A stretch of DNA of 64,000 nucleotides, taken from Lepidodermella squamata (lineage: Eukaryota > Gastrotricha). The stretch spans positions 62,001 through 126,000 of the forward strand of contig JBLDXI010000017.1 of the NCBI GenBank assembly GCA_047495785.1, given 5' to 3'. The notes under the pieces were generated by a model. That model did not search any database and was not told where the DNA came from. It worked only from the letters and a program-made list of their open reading frames with translations. Position numbers and translations under genes: made by a program. Below are positions 20,479 to 29,302 of the stretch, one piece after another (within the stretch, counting starts at the first letter, position 1; each line of letters begins with the position of its first letter).

Positions 20479-22785
20479 ATGTTCGTTGTTTTCATAATTG
20501 CTTCAATTTTGACTGTGACAAGTAGCCGTAAGCCTTACAACTTATCGCTACTGGTCACAGTAACTGAAACTGGGAATGAGCCTGTTGAAGGTGTCGGGTG
20601 TAAAGCTGGCATTCAGGTTGCCATCGATGCTTTCAACAAACGGTCAGATAAGCTGCCAAACTACAACATCGTGCCCGATTTCCGCGACGAATCTGACGGG
20701 TCAATCTTTGCAACTGTCCGAACTTTCGAATTCCTGAGGGAAACTGAACAAGATGGTCGGTCGATATCCCCTATCACGATTGGGTCGTGGTTTTCAACCG
20801 GCTGTGGGCCTCTCGGAAAAACCCTGAAGCATATCAACTTGGTCCAGGTTGCTCTGGGCTGTAACTCGGCTAATTTCGCATCGAAAAGGACAATGCATCC
20901 TAATACTTATCGTACAGGCTCAACTGCTAACTTGCTAGCCTATCCCTACGTTAAATTTATCATGGATGTTGGCAAATGGACGCGATTGGCTATCATAACT
21001 CAACTCACAAACGGTTTCGATGTCTCAATCGCCTTGAGGATAAAATACGAAGCTGATCGAAACGGCATTGAAATTCCTCATTTCGATGTTACAACAGACG
21101 TCGACGATTACACGGTGTATTACTTGATGCAAAATGACCCTAGGGTAATCGATCTTCAGATCTCTTTCCCGCCACTCGTCGTCAAGTTCTTATGCCTGAC
21201 TCACAAATACGGAATAACCGGGCCAAAATATACTTTCTTGCTACTTTTCGAGGTATTCTTCGAGCCGAAAGAAGTTCCTGAGGAAATAATGCCTGGGTGC
21301 ACTCGGAAAACTATCGAAACTCAACTACGTTACGTAATCTGGTGCGGATGGACTACTGAAGATCTGATCACCCCCGAAGCCCCAACTGCAGCGGGTTATG
21401 GGTTGAGCACCTTTGAAAAGCGGTACTTTGAACTGACAAAAGGCGTAATGGCTGCAGATTACGGTCGAAGATTGAACTGCCATGATGCAGCCTTGAATAC
21501 AATTCTGTCACTTCATGAAACCGAGGTTAAACTAAACAAGCTAAACATGACACTGAGTGACTACCGAAGTGACCCTGAGCGGGTAATGCTATTAGCAAAT
21601 CAATCCGTGGCGTCCCTTCAGTTTGACGGGCTACGTCTGAAGAACTTTAGTTATCATCCAAAAACCATGGAAATGGATAATTCAGAGGTCCAGGTTATCG
21701 CTAGATGGACGCAAGAAACAGGACTAGTTATCCACTACCGAGACTACGTGAAAGCCGGAGCCGATGCTTACAGCTTCGCGGGACACGTCTTTGAAGCTCT
21801 GAAACCACTAAAATGGTTCACAAAAAGCGGTAAACCTCCACAGGATCGAACTGTTACATTGGATGTTGTTGAGCAAGTTCCAGTTCAGCTATTCTATTCC
21901 ATTCTGGTTATAGCGATAATCATCACAGTTGTCCAACTAAGAATTCCTATCCGAGGATTCGCCATGTCTGACGCTAGCTATCCTCACAGGTTGGTTCTGA
22001 CCCTTTTGTTCACGGGTTTGGTTCTCCTCAATATTACAAGTGTTTCCCTCTTGAGCGAGACGACGAAAGCTATGTGTATTTTTCGTAACGTTGTCATGGT
22101 TATGGGGCTTGGTTTCCTACAGAGCTTCATGGTTGCAAGTTTATCGACGCTGAACTGCGTGAAGCAAATCAGGGGATCATCAGTCTCTTCTCGCCGCGCC
22201 TCTCACTCTCGATCATCGCATCCTACCCGCTTTACCAGTTTCACGGGCATCCAACCACAAGGGAAAAATTCATCGGTAGGTCCGACGGAAATCAGTCCCA
22301 TCGTATCCCCAATCGATAAAGCCACAGTGGCGATGAAATGGTTGATTTTCCCCATAGCCGTGTCTGTCGTTCTGCTGATTGCTTGGCATTCAAGTGAAAA
22401 ATACAAGGTTAATACAACAATCAATGCCCGACAAATTGTTTACGACGATTATGAAGATGTCTATTTGAGATCCGTGTCTATGGACTGCGATTCCACGGGT
22501 AACTTAGCTTGGATAGTTACGTTCGTTGTCGCTCATCTTATTGGCTACTTTATCGAAGCTCTGTGGATTTTTAAGCTGGCCCATGTCAATTCGTTGAAGA
22601 GCAACCCGTTCCTCAGGGTTTTACGTGTTATCAGCATCAATGGCATTATGCTAATCATTCTCGCATTTCTACTCTGCATTGTTTCCTTGTCGATTACTCA
22701 GAAAATGATAGCAGTTTCGATCATCACCCTTCTGCTCAGCGTTAGTAACAGCGCCGTTCATATGGCTAGTTTTTGGAAAAGATAA
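20479..22785 (+). CDS. Class C GPCR, GABA-B-receptor-like, array member 4
   Basis: A 768-residue intronless receptor starting at ATG 20479 directly into a signal peptide. The ligand-binding domain covers about residues 18-455; TM1 begins near 467. It shares with member 1 several sequence choices (for example 'LKKLNMTL'-type spacing and the 'FVVAHL' TM5 region), so members 1 and 4 form one pair and 2 and 3 another. The second cytoplasmic loop is long and Ser/Arg rich ('SSVSSRRASHSRSSH'), offering phosphorylation sites. The chain ends immediately after TM7 ('ASFWKR'). A convergent SOCS-box gene begins 223 nt downstream. Confidence 0.88.
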   Translation: MFVVFIIASILTVTSSRKPYNLSLLVTVTETGNEPVEGVGCKAGIQVAIDAFNKRSDKLPNYNIVPDFRDESDGSIFATVRTFEFLRETEQDGRSISPITIGSWFSTGCGPLGKTLKHINLVQVALGCNSANFASKRTMHPNTYRTGSTANLLAYPYVKFIMDVGKWTRLAIITQLTNGFDVSIALRIKYEADRNGIEIPHFDVTTDVDDYTVYYLMQNDPRVIDLQISFPPLVVKFLCLTHKYGITGPKYTFLLLFEVFFEPKEVPEEIMPGCTRKTIETQLRYVIWCGWTTEDLITPEAPTAAGYGLSTFEKRYFELTKGVMAADYGRRLNCHDAALNTILSLHETEVKLNKLNMTLSDYRSDPERVMLLANQSVASLQFDGLRLKNFSYHPKTMEMDNSEVQVIARWTQETGLVIHYRDYVKAGADAYSFAGHVFEALKPLKWFTKSGKPPQDRTVTLDVVEQVPVQLFYSILVIAIIITVVQLRIPIRGFAMSDASYPHRLVLTLLFTGLVLLNITSVSLLSETTKAMCIFRNVVMVMGLGFLQSFMVASLSTLNCVKQIRGSSVSSRRASHSRSSHPTRFTSFTGIQPQGKNSSVGPTEISPIVSPIDKATVAMKWLIFPIAVSVVLLIAWHSSEKYKVNTTINARQIVYDDYEDVYLRSVSMDCDSTGNLAWIVTFVVAHLIGYFIEALWIFKLAHVNSLKSNPFLRVLRVISINGIMLIILAFLLCIVSLSITQKMIAVSIITLLLSVSNSAVHMASFWKR

Positions 22786-23008
22786 CGATTGTATAGATTT
22801 GAGGTTCAATTTTTCATGTTCGTGATCTCAATTTGAGTAAACACTATGGGTCTATTTTTGGTCCATATTTCGCAAGAGGCGGCGGACAGAGTGGCTGCTT
22901 CCTTCCTCTTAAAACACACCCCTGCAAGTTCCGTGCTACATGGTACCAAAATAAGCAGATAGCTTTGTCTTTGTGAAATGACTCACATTTTTATTAGATC
23001 TCACAACG

Positions 23009-24229
23009 TTAGAGAAATTTCAGATAGCTCTCCAACACCCTCGGGAGTCCAAAACTATTGCAAGCAGAGTCTCGTGACTTCAACCCAAGAGGTAAATGTC
23101 GTAGAACAACACGACGCGCCATGGCTTGGAGGCTTGTCGCGTAAAAATGCCTCTTGTTCTTATAAAAATTAGGGGTATCACAACAGAAGCCATCGTTAGC
23201 AGACGCGCCATCGAGACATTCGTAGTAAACAGCTAGTAAATCGTAATTACCTGCAGCGCAACAGACCGACCGTATTTCCGATTCGAGCCGCTCGCCCATA
23301 GGGTTGTCCAGTCTACAGCCAGCTCTCAGCAGTGGGAGTATGACATTTAGTACAATTACATGACGTATTTCCCCACAGTACTCAAAAGCTTCCGGTTGTA
23401 AAAGGTGTCCAGAAAATAAGGACCTGACATGCCATGCGTACCAAGCTGCGCACAAGGGGCTAGTCATAGCTCCGGATGACTTGAGATAGGGTTGACAAGC
23501 CTCAATGAAAAACTCCACGGCTCTCCGGCCGATGAACAGAGCGAAAACCGGTAAATTATTCAAAATCCAAGGTTTACCAGGCCGAGGTCTGAAAAAAGTC
23601 GGGATGTAAGATTCCCGCTGAGTCGAAAGTAGCTTTCGAAGCAAGTTGTATTGGTCGCGTATCATAGCACCTTCAACCGGGGACAGATAAAGAGGCGGAT
23701 ATTCTGAAACACTCATGGCTGATATCAAGCTTTTGATTGGATGGCTCTCTACATCTCCGACTATTAAGCAATCCACTAAGGACAGACCGCATTGTTTGAT
23801 GATCAAGTTGAATCGTGCATGCAAGTTAGGAGAAGACCAATCAGCCAACGCATCATTGAGCAGACTAATCGTTACGCATAATGGTAGCCTTGCCTTGGCG
23901 TTAAAATTGCTGAAAATCGATGAAACAACGCTCCATACTTTGGATCGGGCTGAAATTGAGAGGATCGCGAAAAGCTCTTCGTTTGAAAGTGAGACGTATT
24001 CAGAGTCTGAGTCACAGATACGTGGTAGAAGAGTTTCTCGCAGTTTTTGGACCGAATTCAAATCAGCTGGAGAGGTGAAGCTGGTTGATGAGCTTATCAC
24101 TTGAGCCAGCTCGAATTTCAGGTCTTGAGTAACAGATTGTAGGAAAAGCGAAGCCGGACGCTTCAAAAACCCTGGTTGGGATAGCGGGCATGATTCACCG
24201 CAGATGAGACCACCATGGAATAGTGCCAT
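23009..24229 (-). CDS. SOCS-box protein 2 (ASB-like), convergent with receptor 4
   Basis: A 406-residue protein from ATG 24229. Its C-terminus carries a clear SOCS box: 'TSLQAMARRVVLRHL' fits the Elongin BC-box pattern, and 'FGLPRVLESYLKF' the Cul5 box. 'LPLLRAGCRLDNP' upstream corresponds to 'LPLIRAGARLEDV' in SOCS protein 1, showing the two are paralogues; protein 2 has about 110 extra N-terminal residues. Expected to be cytosolic and to present a substrate to a Cullin 5 ligase; the substrate is unknown. Its placement tail-to-tail behind receptor 4 repeats the layout of the receptor 3 unit. Confidence 0.75.
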   Translation of the reverse strand: MALFHGGLICGESCPLSQPGFLKRPASLFLQSVTQDLKFELAQVISSSTSFTSPADLNSVQKLRETLLPRICDSDSEYVSLSNEELFAILSISARSKVWSVVSSIFSNFNAKARLPLCVTISLLNDALADWSSPNLHARFNLIIKQCGLSLVDCLIVGDVESHPIKSLISAMSVSEYPPLYLSPVEGAMIRDQYNLLRKLLSTQRESYIPTFFRPRPGKPWILNNLPVFALFIGRRAVEFFIEACQPYLKSSGAMTSPLCAAWYAWHVRSLFSGHLLQPEAFEYCGEIRHVIVLNVILPLLRAGCRLDNPMGERLESEIRSVCCAAGNYDLLAVYYECLDGASANDGFCCDTPNFYKNKRHFYATSLQAMARRVVLRHLPLGLKSRDSACNSFGLPRVLESYLKFL

Positions 24230-24632
24230 GGAGTTTTCGATTCACATGAAAATCACAGCCCACTGTGAATTATGTGGGGCGAATGTTTATATTGGAAATA
24301 TACGATAAGTAACTGTATGCGCTGGTTTCCGGTTACCGGTGCTTCTCATGTAAACAACGATAATGAAATGTTGGCGGCTGCACACTCGCTTTGAGAGTGC
24401 GGCAAATAGTGTATGTTCTGGCGCAGTGGTAGATCCAGGCATTAATGGTCAGTTTTTGTTGGCGCCGAAACAAGCTATCGTGTTTCACTTGTGGGCGTGG
24501 CTAAAAAGGCGTGGCCATTTTCACGTTATCAACGCGTCAAAATCACACTCACATCAAGACGTCAACATAGCGAAGAGATTACTTATTTTTATTGATATTA
24601 TCAAGAAAATAGTTGGAAAGATAAGCGCTCCC
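24230..24632. other. Intergenic, no gene seen
   Basis: About 400 nt between two minus-strand genes. Open frames here are in the antisense of nothing recognisable and show no domain. Confidence 0.4.
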
Positions 24633-24899
24633 TCACTGACAACCAAGATTGTTAAATTTTCCTCGGTTCGCGGCTGTAGGATCCTGATTTGGCCAGCATG
24701 GTTGAAGGTCTTTCGGGTCGAACAGTTGCGGTGCCGGTGGCGCTGTTGCCGGCCGCGGGTTTTTCGCCAATAAATCCTGAATCTGCTGTTCGCCCGCTGA
24801 TTTGTTGCCGAAAAACGCGATCGCAAATATTCCACCACCTAACAGTAAAACCCCGATTGCGCCAACGGCTATGCACCAAGTGTTATTTGAGCCACCCAT
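24633..24899 (-). CDS. Small single-pass membrane protein
   Basis: An 88-residue open frame from a true ATG at 24899. One strong hydrophobic helix (residues ~10-30, 'AIGVLLLGGGIFAIAF') follows a short polar N-terminus, so the protein is probably anchored with a Pro-rich, cysteine-containing tail on the other side. GC content is higher than in its flanks, and the frame is plausible as coding. I do not recognise a family. It could be an exon of a larger gene. Confidence 0.45.
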   Translation of the reverse strand: MGGSNNTWCIAVGAIGVLLLGGGIFAIAFFGNKSAGEQQIQDLLAKNPRPATAPPAPQLFDPKDLQPCWPNQDPTAANRGKFNNLGCQ

Positions 24900-25401
24900 G
24901 TTGGCTGCCTTGGTCGGAAAGATTCAATCTAGATGATTAAAAATGCGGTTTTCCGAGACACATTGCAGTAAACAGGGTTATTGACACTTGAAAAGAGCCA
25001 CGCGCGGCGGGCTTAGCTCTCGCTAAGGTGAGAGTCAAAACACGAAACACTTGCAGCAAAAGCACATACGCTACCTATGGGAATAAACTAGTTAGATAAA
25101 TGCGCTTTGTTTTGGCCCGCTAACTCATTTCATCAGCAACGCAATTCAAGTCTGTTGTTGCAAAAACTAGCAAGTCAGAAGTCTGAACAAAAAGTTGTCG
25201 AATCTTTCGAAATATGCGCAACATGTTCTCCAAAGAAATTCAGGATAGTTTTACTTGAAATATGTTTGCAACATTGGATATTCGATCGAGTGTTTCAGTT
25301 ATCTGAGAAGTAAAATTGTTTGAAAATCACGGACTTCAATGAATCTTATTCACAACAAATTGTACTTAGCACATGATTCTTTTTTACGTTATAACGAAGC
25401 T
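24900..25401. other. Intergenic, no gene seen
   Basis: About 500 nt, AT-rich, between two small minus-strand genes. No repeat or signal recognised. Confidence 0.4.
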
Positions 25402-25764
25402 TCACAGAAAAGCAGTAGCTTTTGCGGCCTGGCCGTAACAAATTCGTGAGATGACTTTGATTGCCTTGGCCTGGGCGCCTCCGAAATGGCTGAAGCATTC
25501 TTCTATAGACCGAGCGCGCTCCTCAGCTAATCGTTGCTGAATTGCATTAGCAATATTACGAGCTGTGGCGCCGATATCATCATCCCGCATGGCGACTCGC
25601 TCCCTCAAAACATTTCCTATCGAAATAAACACAAGCTGTCAGCAGTTCTTTTGAAATAATTGAGGCTTACTCAATTTCTGATAGTCGATTGTTGGCTTGA
25701 CACAATAGGCGAGAGCGAAGTTGAGCACGAGTACGGCCGATAAAGCGATGAATACCCTGTTCAT
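25402..25764 (-). CDS. Small secreted protein, two exons
   Basis: Exon 1 (25671-25764) starts at ATG 25764 and encodes a signal peptide ending near 'FALAYC'. A 54-nt GTAAGC...TAG intron in phase 1 leads to exon 2 (25402-25616). The product is about 102 residues. The mature part is charged and helical ('RNVLRERVAMRDDDIG', 'AIQQRLAEERARSIEE'), with two cysteines late that could pair. No family recognised. The join keeps the frame open and is supported by both splice sites, so I regard it as a real gene; a secreted peptide or small effector role would be guesswork. Confidence 0.55.
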
Positions 25765-26480
25765 GTTTTCAGCTTATTTTTCGAATCTGAGATAATAGTT
25801 CTGCCTTGGACGTATTTATCACACTGAAGAATGCGTGGTGAGATCGTTTTAGCTAGATTGAACTGAGGTGCGATCGTAGCATTCCATCAAGGAAGGAAAA
25901 CAGAGGAGGAAGCTGTTTAGTTGTTGTTTTCGAAGAAATGCCTCGCTATATAATACGTAGGCGTAGGAGTGCTTCCTCATGCCTTGCACCCGGCGAAATG
26001 CATTGAGATGAGCATTTCAATCTGCTGATAGCAACGTCCTCTGGAAATATTTCGAGCTTCACTTAATAGTGTTCAAGGGGATTTAAAAGTTTCAGCAAAG
26101 CAGACCTCGCACTAACGACATGAAACTCGAGAATAATTCAAAGGCGGGCAAAACCTGTTCAAGAGCCACTGAATTTACGGTTTAGAAAACTCGTACGCAC
26201 ATTTCATTTAAATGTTGATGAACCACCAGGGCAATAAATTGGCGATCCAACTCAATTTTTGGACTTCGAAATTCCCACCGGCAGAACGAATGCGCAACCT
26301 TTTATCATTTTGTGATCCTGCAGCGCAATATCAATGATTCGAGGATGAGAAGCATGTTTGTGAACTCGCCAACTACAACATGACAGGAAATTGCGATTCA
26401 CGCGCCAAAGTTTCATTCTGTTTCTCCAGCCTCGGCAAAACTAATATCTGAAGATCAAATTTCAAAATAATAGCGCAGAA
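25765..26480. other. Intergenic, no gene seen
   Basis: Shared upstream region of the small secreted gene (minus) and Cys-loop channel 2 (plus), about 715 nt. No clear feature apart from a TATATAAT near 25948. Confidence 0.4.
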
Positions 26481-27729
26481 ATGTTACTTTTCCCACTGCT
26501 CATCGGGTTAGCATCGGCGGAGCTCTTGAGCCATGAGGGATTCCCTCTCAGTCTGTCACGAGCACTTGAGCTGGAGTTTCTGGCTCATTGCCCTTTAGCA
26601 TTAGCAAAAGATTTGATCACCGAAATTTGGCTGAGAAATAATGATTTGCTGGATTTGCCTATTTCAATTGATGTCGAAGTGACCTTAACAAAAGTAGCAG
26701 CTATCAAGGACATTCGGCAAAGGTAACACTAGCATACCTTATCGCACGACGTGTTACCTGCATCACTTGATATTTTTTAGCTTGACGCTAATGCTTGGAC
26801 TCGAAATTGAATGGGAATATCCAGTCCGTGGATGTAGCAGCCTAAATAGCAGCAACCTTCTCAACCCAGGTGCAGCGCACGAACTTGATTTCCAGAGAAA
26901 CAAAACCAAGACATGGTTTCCTCAACTTCTCCACCTCAATGCAAAGCGAGACGTTGATTGGATAATAAATTCACCTAAAGTAGTCTACGTATTCCCCTCC
27001 TATGTTCCAGTTCTCGGGGCTTTATCGGCGTATTCTCGCGTCGAGACAGGGTGTGATATTTTCGATATCCTCAAATTTCCTTTCGACCATATCAGTTGCT
27101 CGCTAGTGATCGCGCTAAGTCGGCCTCTTGAAAATGAAATTTTCCGCAAAATCGTTTGCAAATCCGAGCAAGATTTCGTCATCGAAACTGAAATTTGGCA
27201 TCTGGTTGAAAATTGCAGCAATCCTTTCGTTTCTAATTATTCGAAAGCAGGCGTGACGTACTCCAAGTTTGAGATACGGGTATCGTTCGCAAGAAAATAT
27301 CACTTTTATGTGGGAAATATATTTCTCCCTATTTACGTAACAATCTGGCTGCAAATTTCAGCTCTCATAATGCCACCTTCGCGGCCAGATCGACCGGCGT
27401 TCTGCCTCACTGTTGCTGTTGCTTTCTCTCTCCTGCTATGGCAGGTCAATTCGATAATAACGCCAACATCGGAACCAATTTTCCTTAGAACTTCAATAGC
27501 AGCTAAATTGATACTCTCGGCTGTGCTCACGATTTATTGCCTCATCACAAATGCCTGGGCGAAGTCGAAGTCGGCGAATCGTCGTGTGCAAATAACCGAC
27601 AGCTTCTCTATTCGATACATTCGAGTCGCTGACTTCACAGCGGCGTTTTTATATGTATTTCCTCTCGTTGTTGTTGACTCTCTTTGCTTCTTTGGAATGT
27701 TTGGCTGGCGAGAGACTTTTTTTAAATAA
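26481..27729 (+). CDS. Cys-loop ligand-gated ion channel subunit 2
   Basis: Exons 26481-26722 and 26781-27729, joined in phase 2 over a 58-nt intron, giving the typical 'LTLMLGLEIEW' strand at the junction. Signal peptide, extracellular domain with a cysteine loop around F-P-F-D, four membrane segments. The two cysteines of the loop are separated by 14 residues, not the canonical 13; the extra residue lies before F-P-F-D. M2 is preceded by P-S-R-P-D-R, with the acidic residue expected for a cation channel (inference). The M3-M4 loop is only about 25-30 residues. It is a close paralogue of the next gene, which has the same intron position and loop length, so the pair arose by tandem duplication. 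Confidence 0.8.
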
Positions 27730-27814
27730 AATAATTTCTAATTTCCTGCACACAAAAATTGATTCATGCTGACTGCTGACTGACAAAAATCAAACATACT
27801 CGTTGTCAAATGCG

Positions 27815-29042
27815 ATGCTCCGAGTGTTATACTTTTTTATATTAGCGGCGGCTAAAGCCCTGTCTCTATCAGAACCGAAGAGTCTTTCAGAGGAGCTTTC
27901 AGACCATTTTTTCGCGGAGAAATGCCCACTCGGGACTGCAAAGCAGCTAATTCAAGAAATCTATCTGCGGAGAAATTCCACCGAGTTGCCAATCGTTGTG
28001 GATGTACGCTTTGATATACACCAGGTAACAGAGCTCGATGATATCAACTTACGGTAGGTTTCTTGTCACATACAAGTTAAGGAATCTCCTTTTCCTTAAC
28101 CTTGCGACCAGAATGACGTTCCTCTGTGACGTTGAATTGACGTGGAAGCTACCAAGAAGCGGCTGTGAGCCATTGGACCACGACCACAATACTCATCCGG
28201 CTATGCAATTCTCCGTCGAAAAAGAAAAAGTCTGGTATCCCATGTTATTCCACGAAAATTCACATGACAGCGTCACCTGGATAATGGATAACACTCGCGA
28301 TGTTTACTTCGAGGCATGCAGCGACCCTGTCATGGCTTCTGTTACAACTACATCCTTGGCACAAACCACTTGTGAACAAATAGACCTGCCAAAATTTCCG
28401 CTGGATCATCTCATTTGTTCAGTTGTCGTACAATCGTTGGATTACGCGAAGGACATTGACTTTGGGCAAGTAGCCTTCGAACTTGCATCGATGGATATTA
28501 TATCCAAATCGGATGTCTGGGAATTTCTGCCAAGTTTAGATAACACCACACTAGGAAACGGGAGTTATCCATATAAAGAGAAATATTATAATTATAGAAA
28601 AGTACGCTTCATAGCTAAATTTGGGCGCAAGTATCAATTCTACGTTGGTCACGTTTTTATCCCAATTTATACCATGATAGTACTTCAAGTCGCAGCATTG
28701 ATTATGCCGCCATCCCACCCGGATCGGCCGTCATTTTGCATGGGCGTGGTGATGGCATCATCGGTAAATCTATGGCTTGTTCACTCAGTGGTACCTCGAA
28801 GTTCAGAAAAACTCCACTTAGCATCCATGATCGAGGCTAAGATAGTGATTTCAGCATTGGTTACCATCTACTGCTTGATCGCCAATGTTCTCACGAGGTA
28901 TAAATTCTTTAAACAAGTAGTTACCATAGCTCGTTTTGTGAAAATTCGAAAAATAAGAATAATTGATTCAGTAGTTGGCTTTGTGGCTTTTCTATTATTG
29001 TTCACTGTTGATTTCGTCTGCTTCTGGCTCATCATGGCTTAG
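27815..29042 (+). CDS. Cys-loop ligand-gated ion channel subunit 3
   Basis: Exons 27815-28053 and 28112-29042, phase-2 junction over a 58-nt intron at the same place as in subunit 2. I use the ATG at 27815; an out-of-frame ATG lies five bases upstream. Signal peptide, extracellular domain with Cys-x14-Cys loop (F-P-L-D inside), M1-M4 with P-S-H-P-D-R before M2, and a short M3-M4 loop. It lacks the long cytoplasmic loop used by most animal subunits for clustering and regulation. Only about 85 nt separate the stop of subunit 2 from this ATG, so the two genes could be transcribed together. Confidence 0.8.
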
Positions 29043-29302
29043 TTTCTCGGTAAGAATAAACTCATAATTCAACAAGAAAAAGTCAGACATCCAAGATTCA
29101 TTGTTTATTAATATTATACATTATCGTTAATAAGTTTCAACAGGCACCGTTCAGTTAGTGTTTTGGCAATACCTATCACTGAAAGCCGCAGTTTCGAAGA
29201 CCCGCAAGAAATTCAACAACAAAAATAACAACCGTAAATTATTATTCTTTATGTCAGGTTATATATTGGAATTATTTCTGTTAAATGAGCCAAATTATCT
29301 GT
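29043..29302. other. Convergent intergenic between channel 3 and methionine synthase
   Basis: 260 nt of AT-rich 3' flank for both genes; nothing else seen. Confidence 0.4.

Noticed and set aside
24363-24773. 136-codon plus-strand frame
   Set aside because: Overlaps the better small membrane protein on the other strand and shows no recognisable features.
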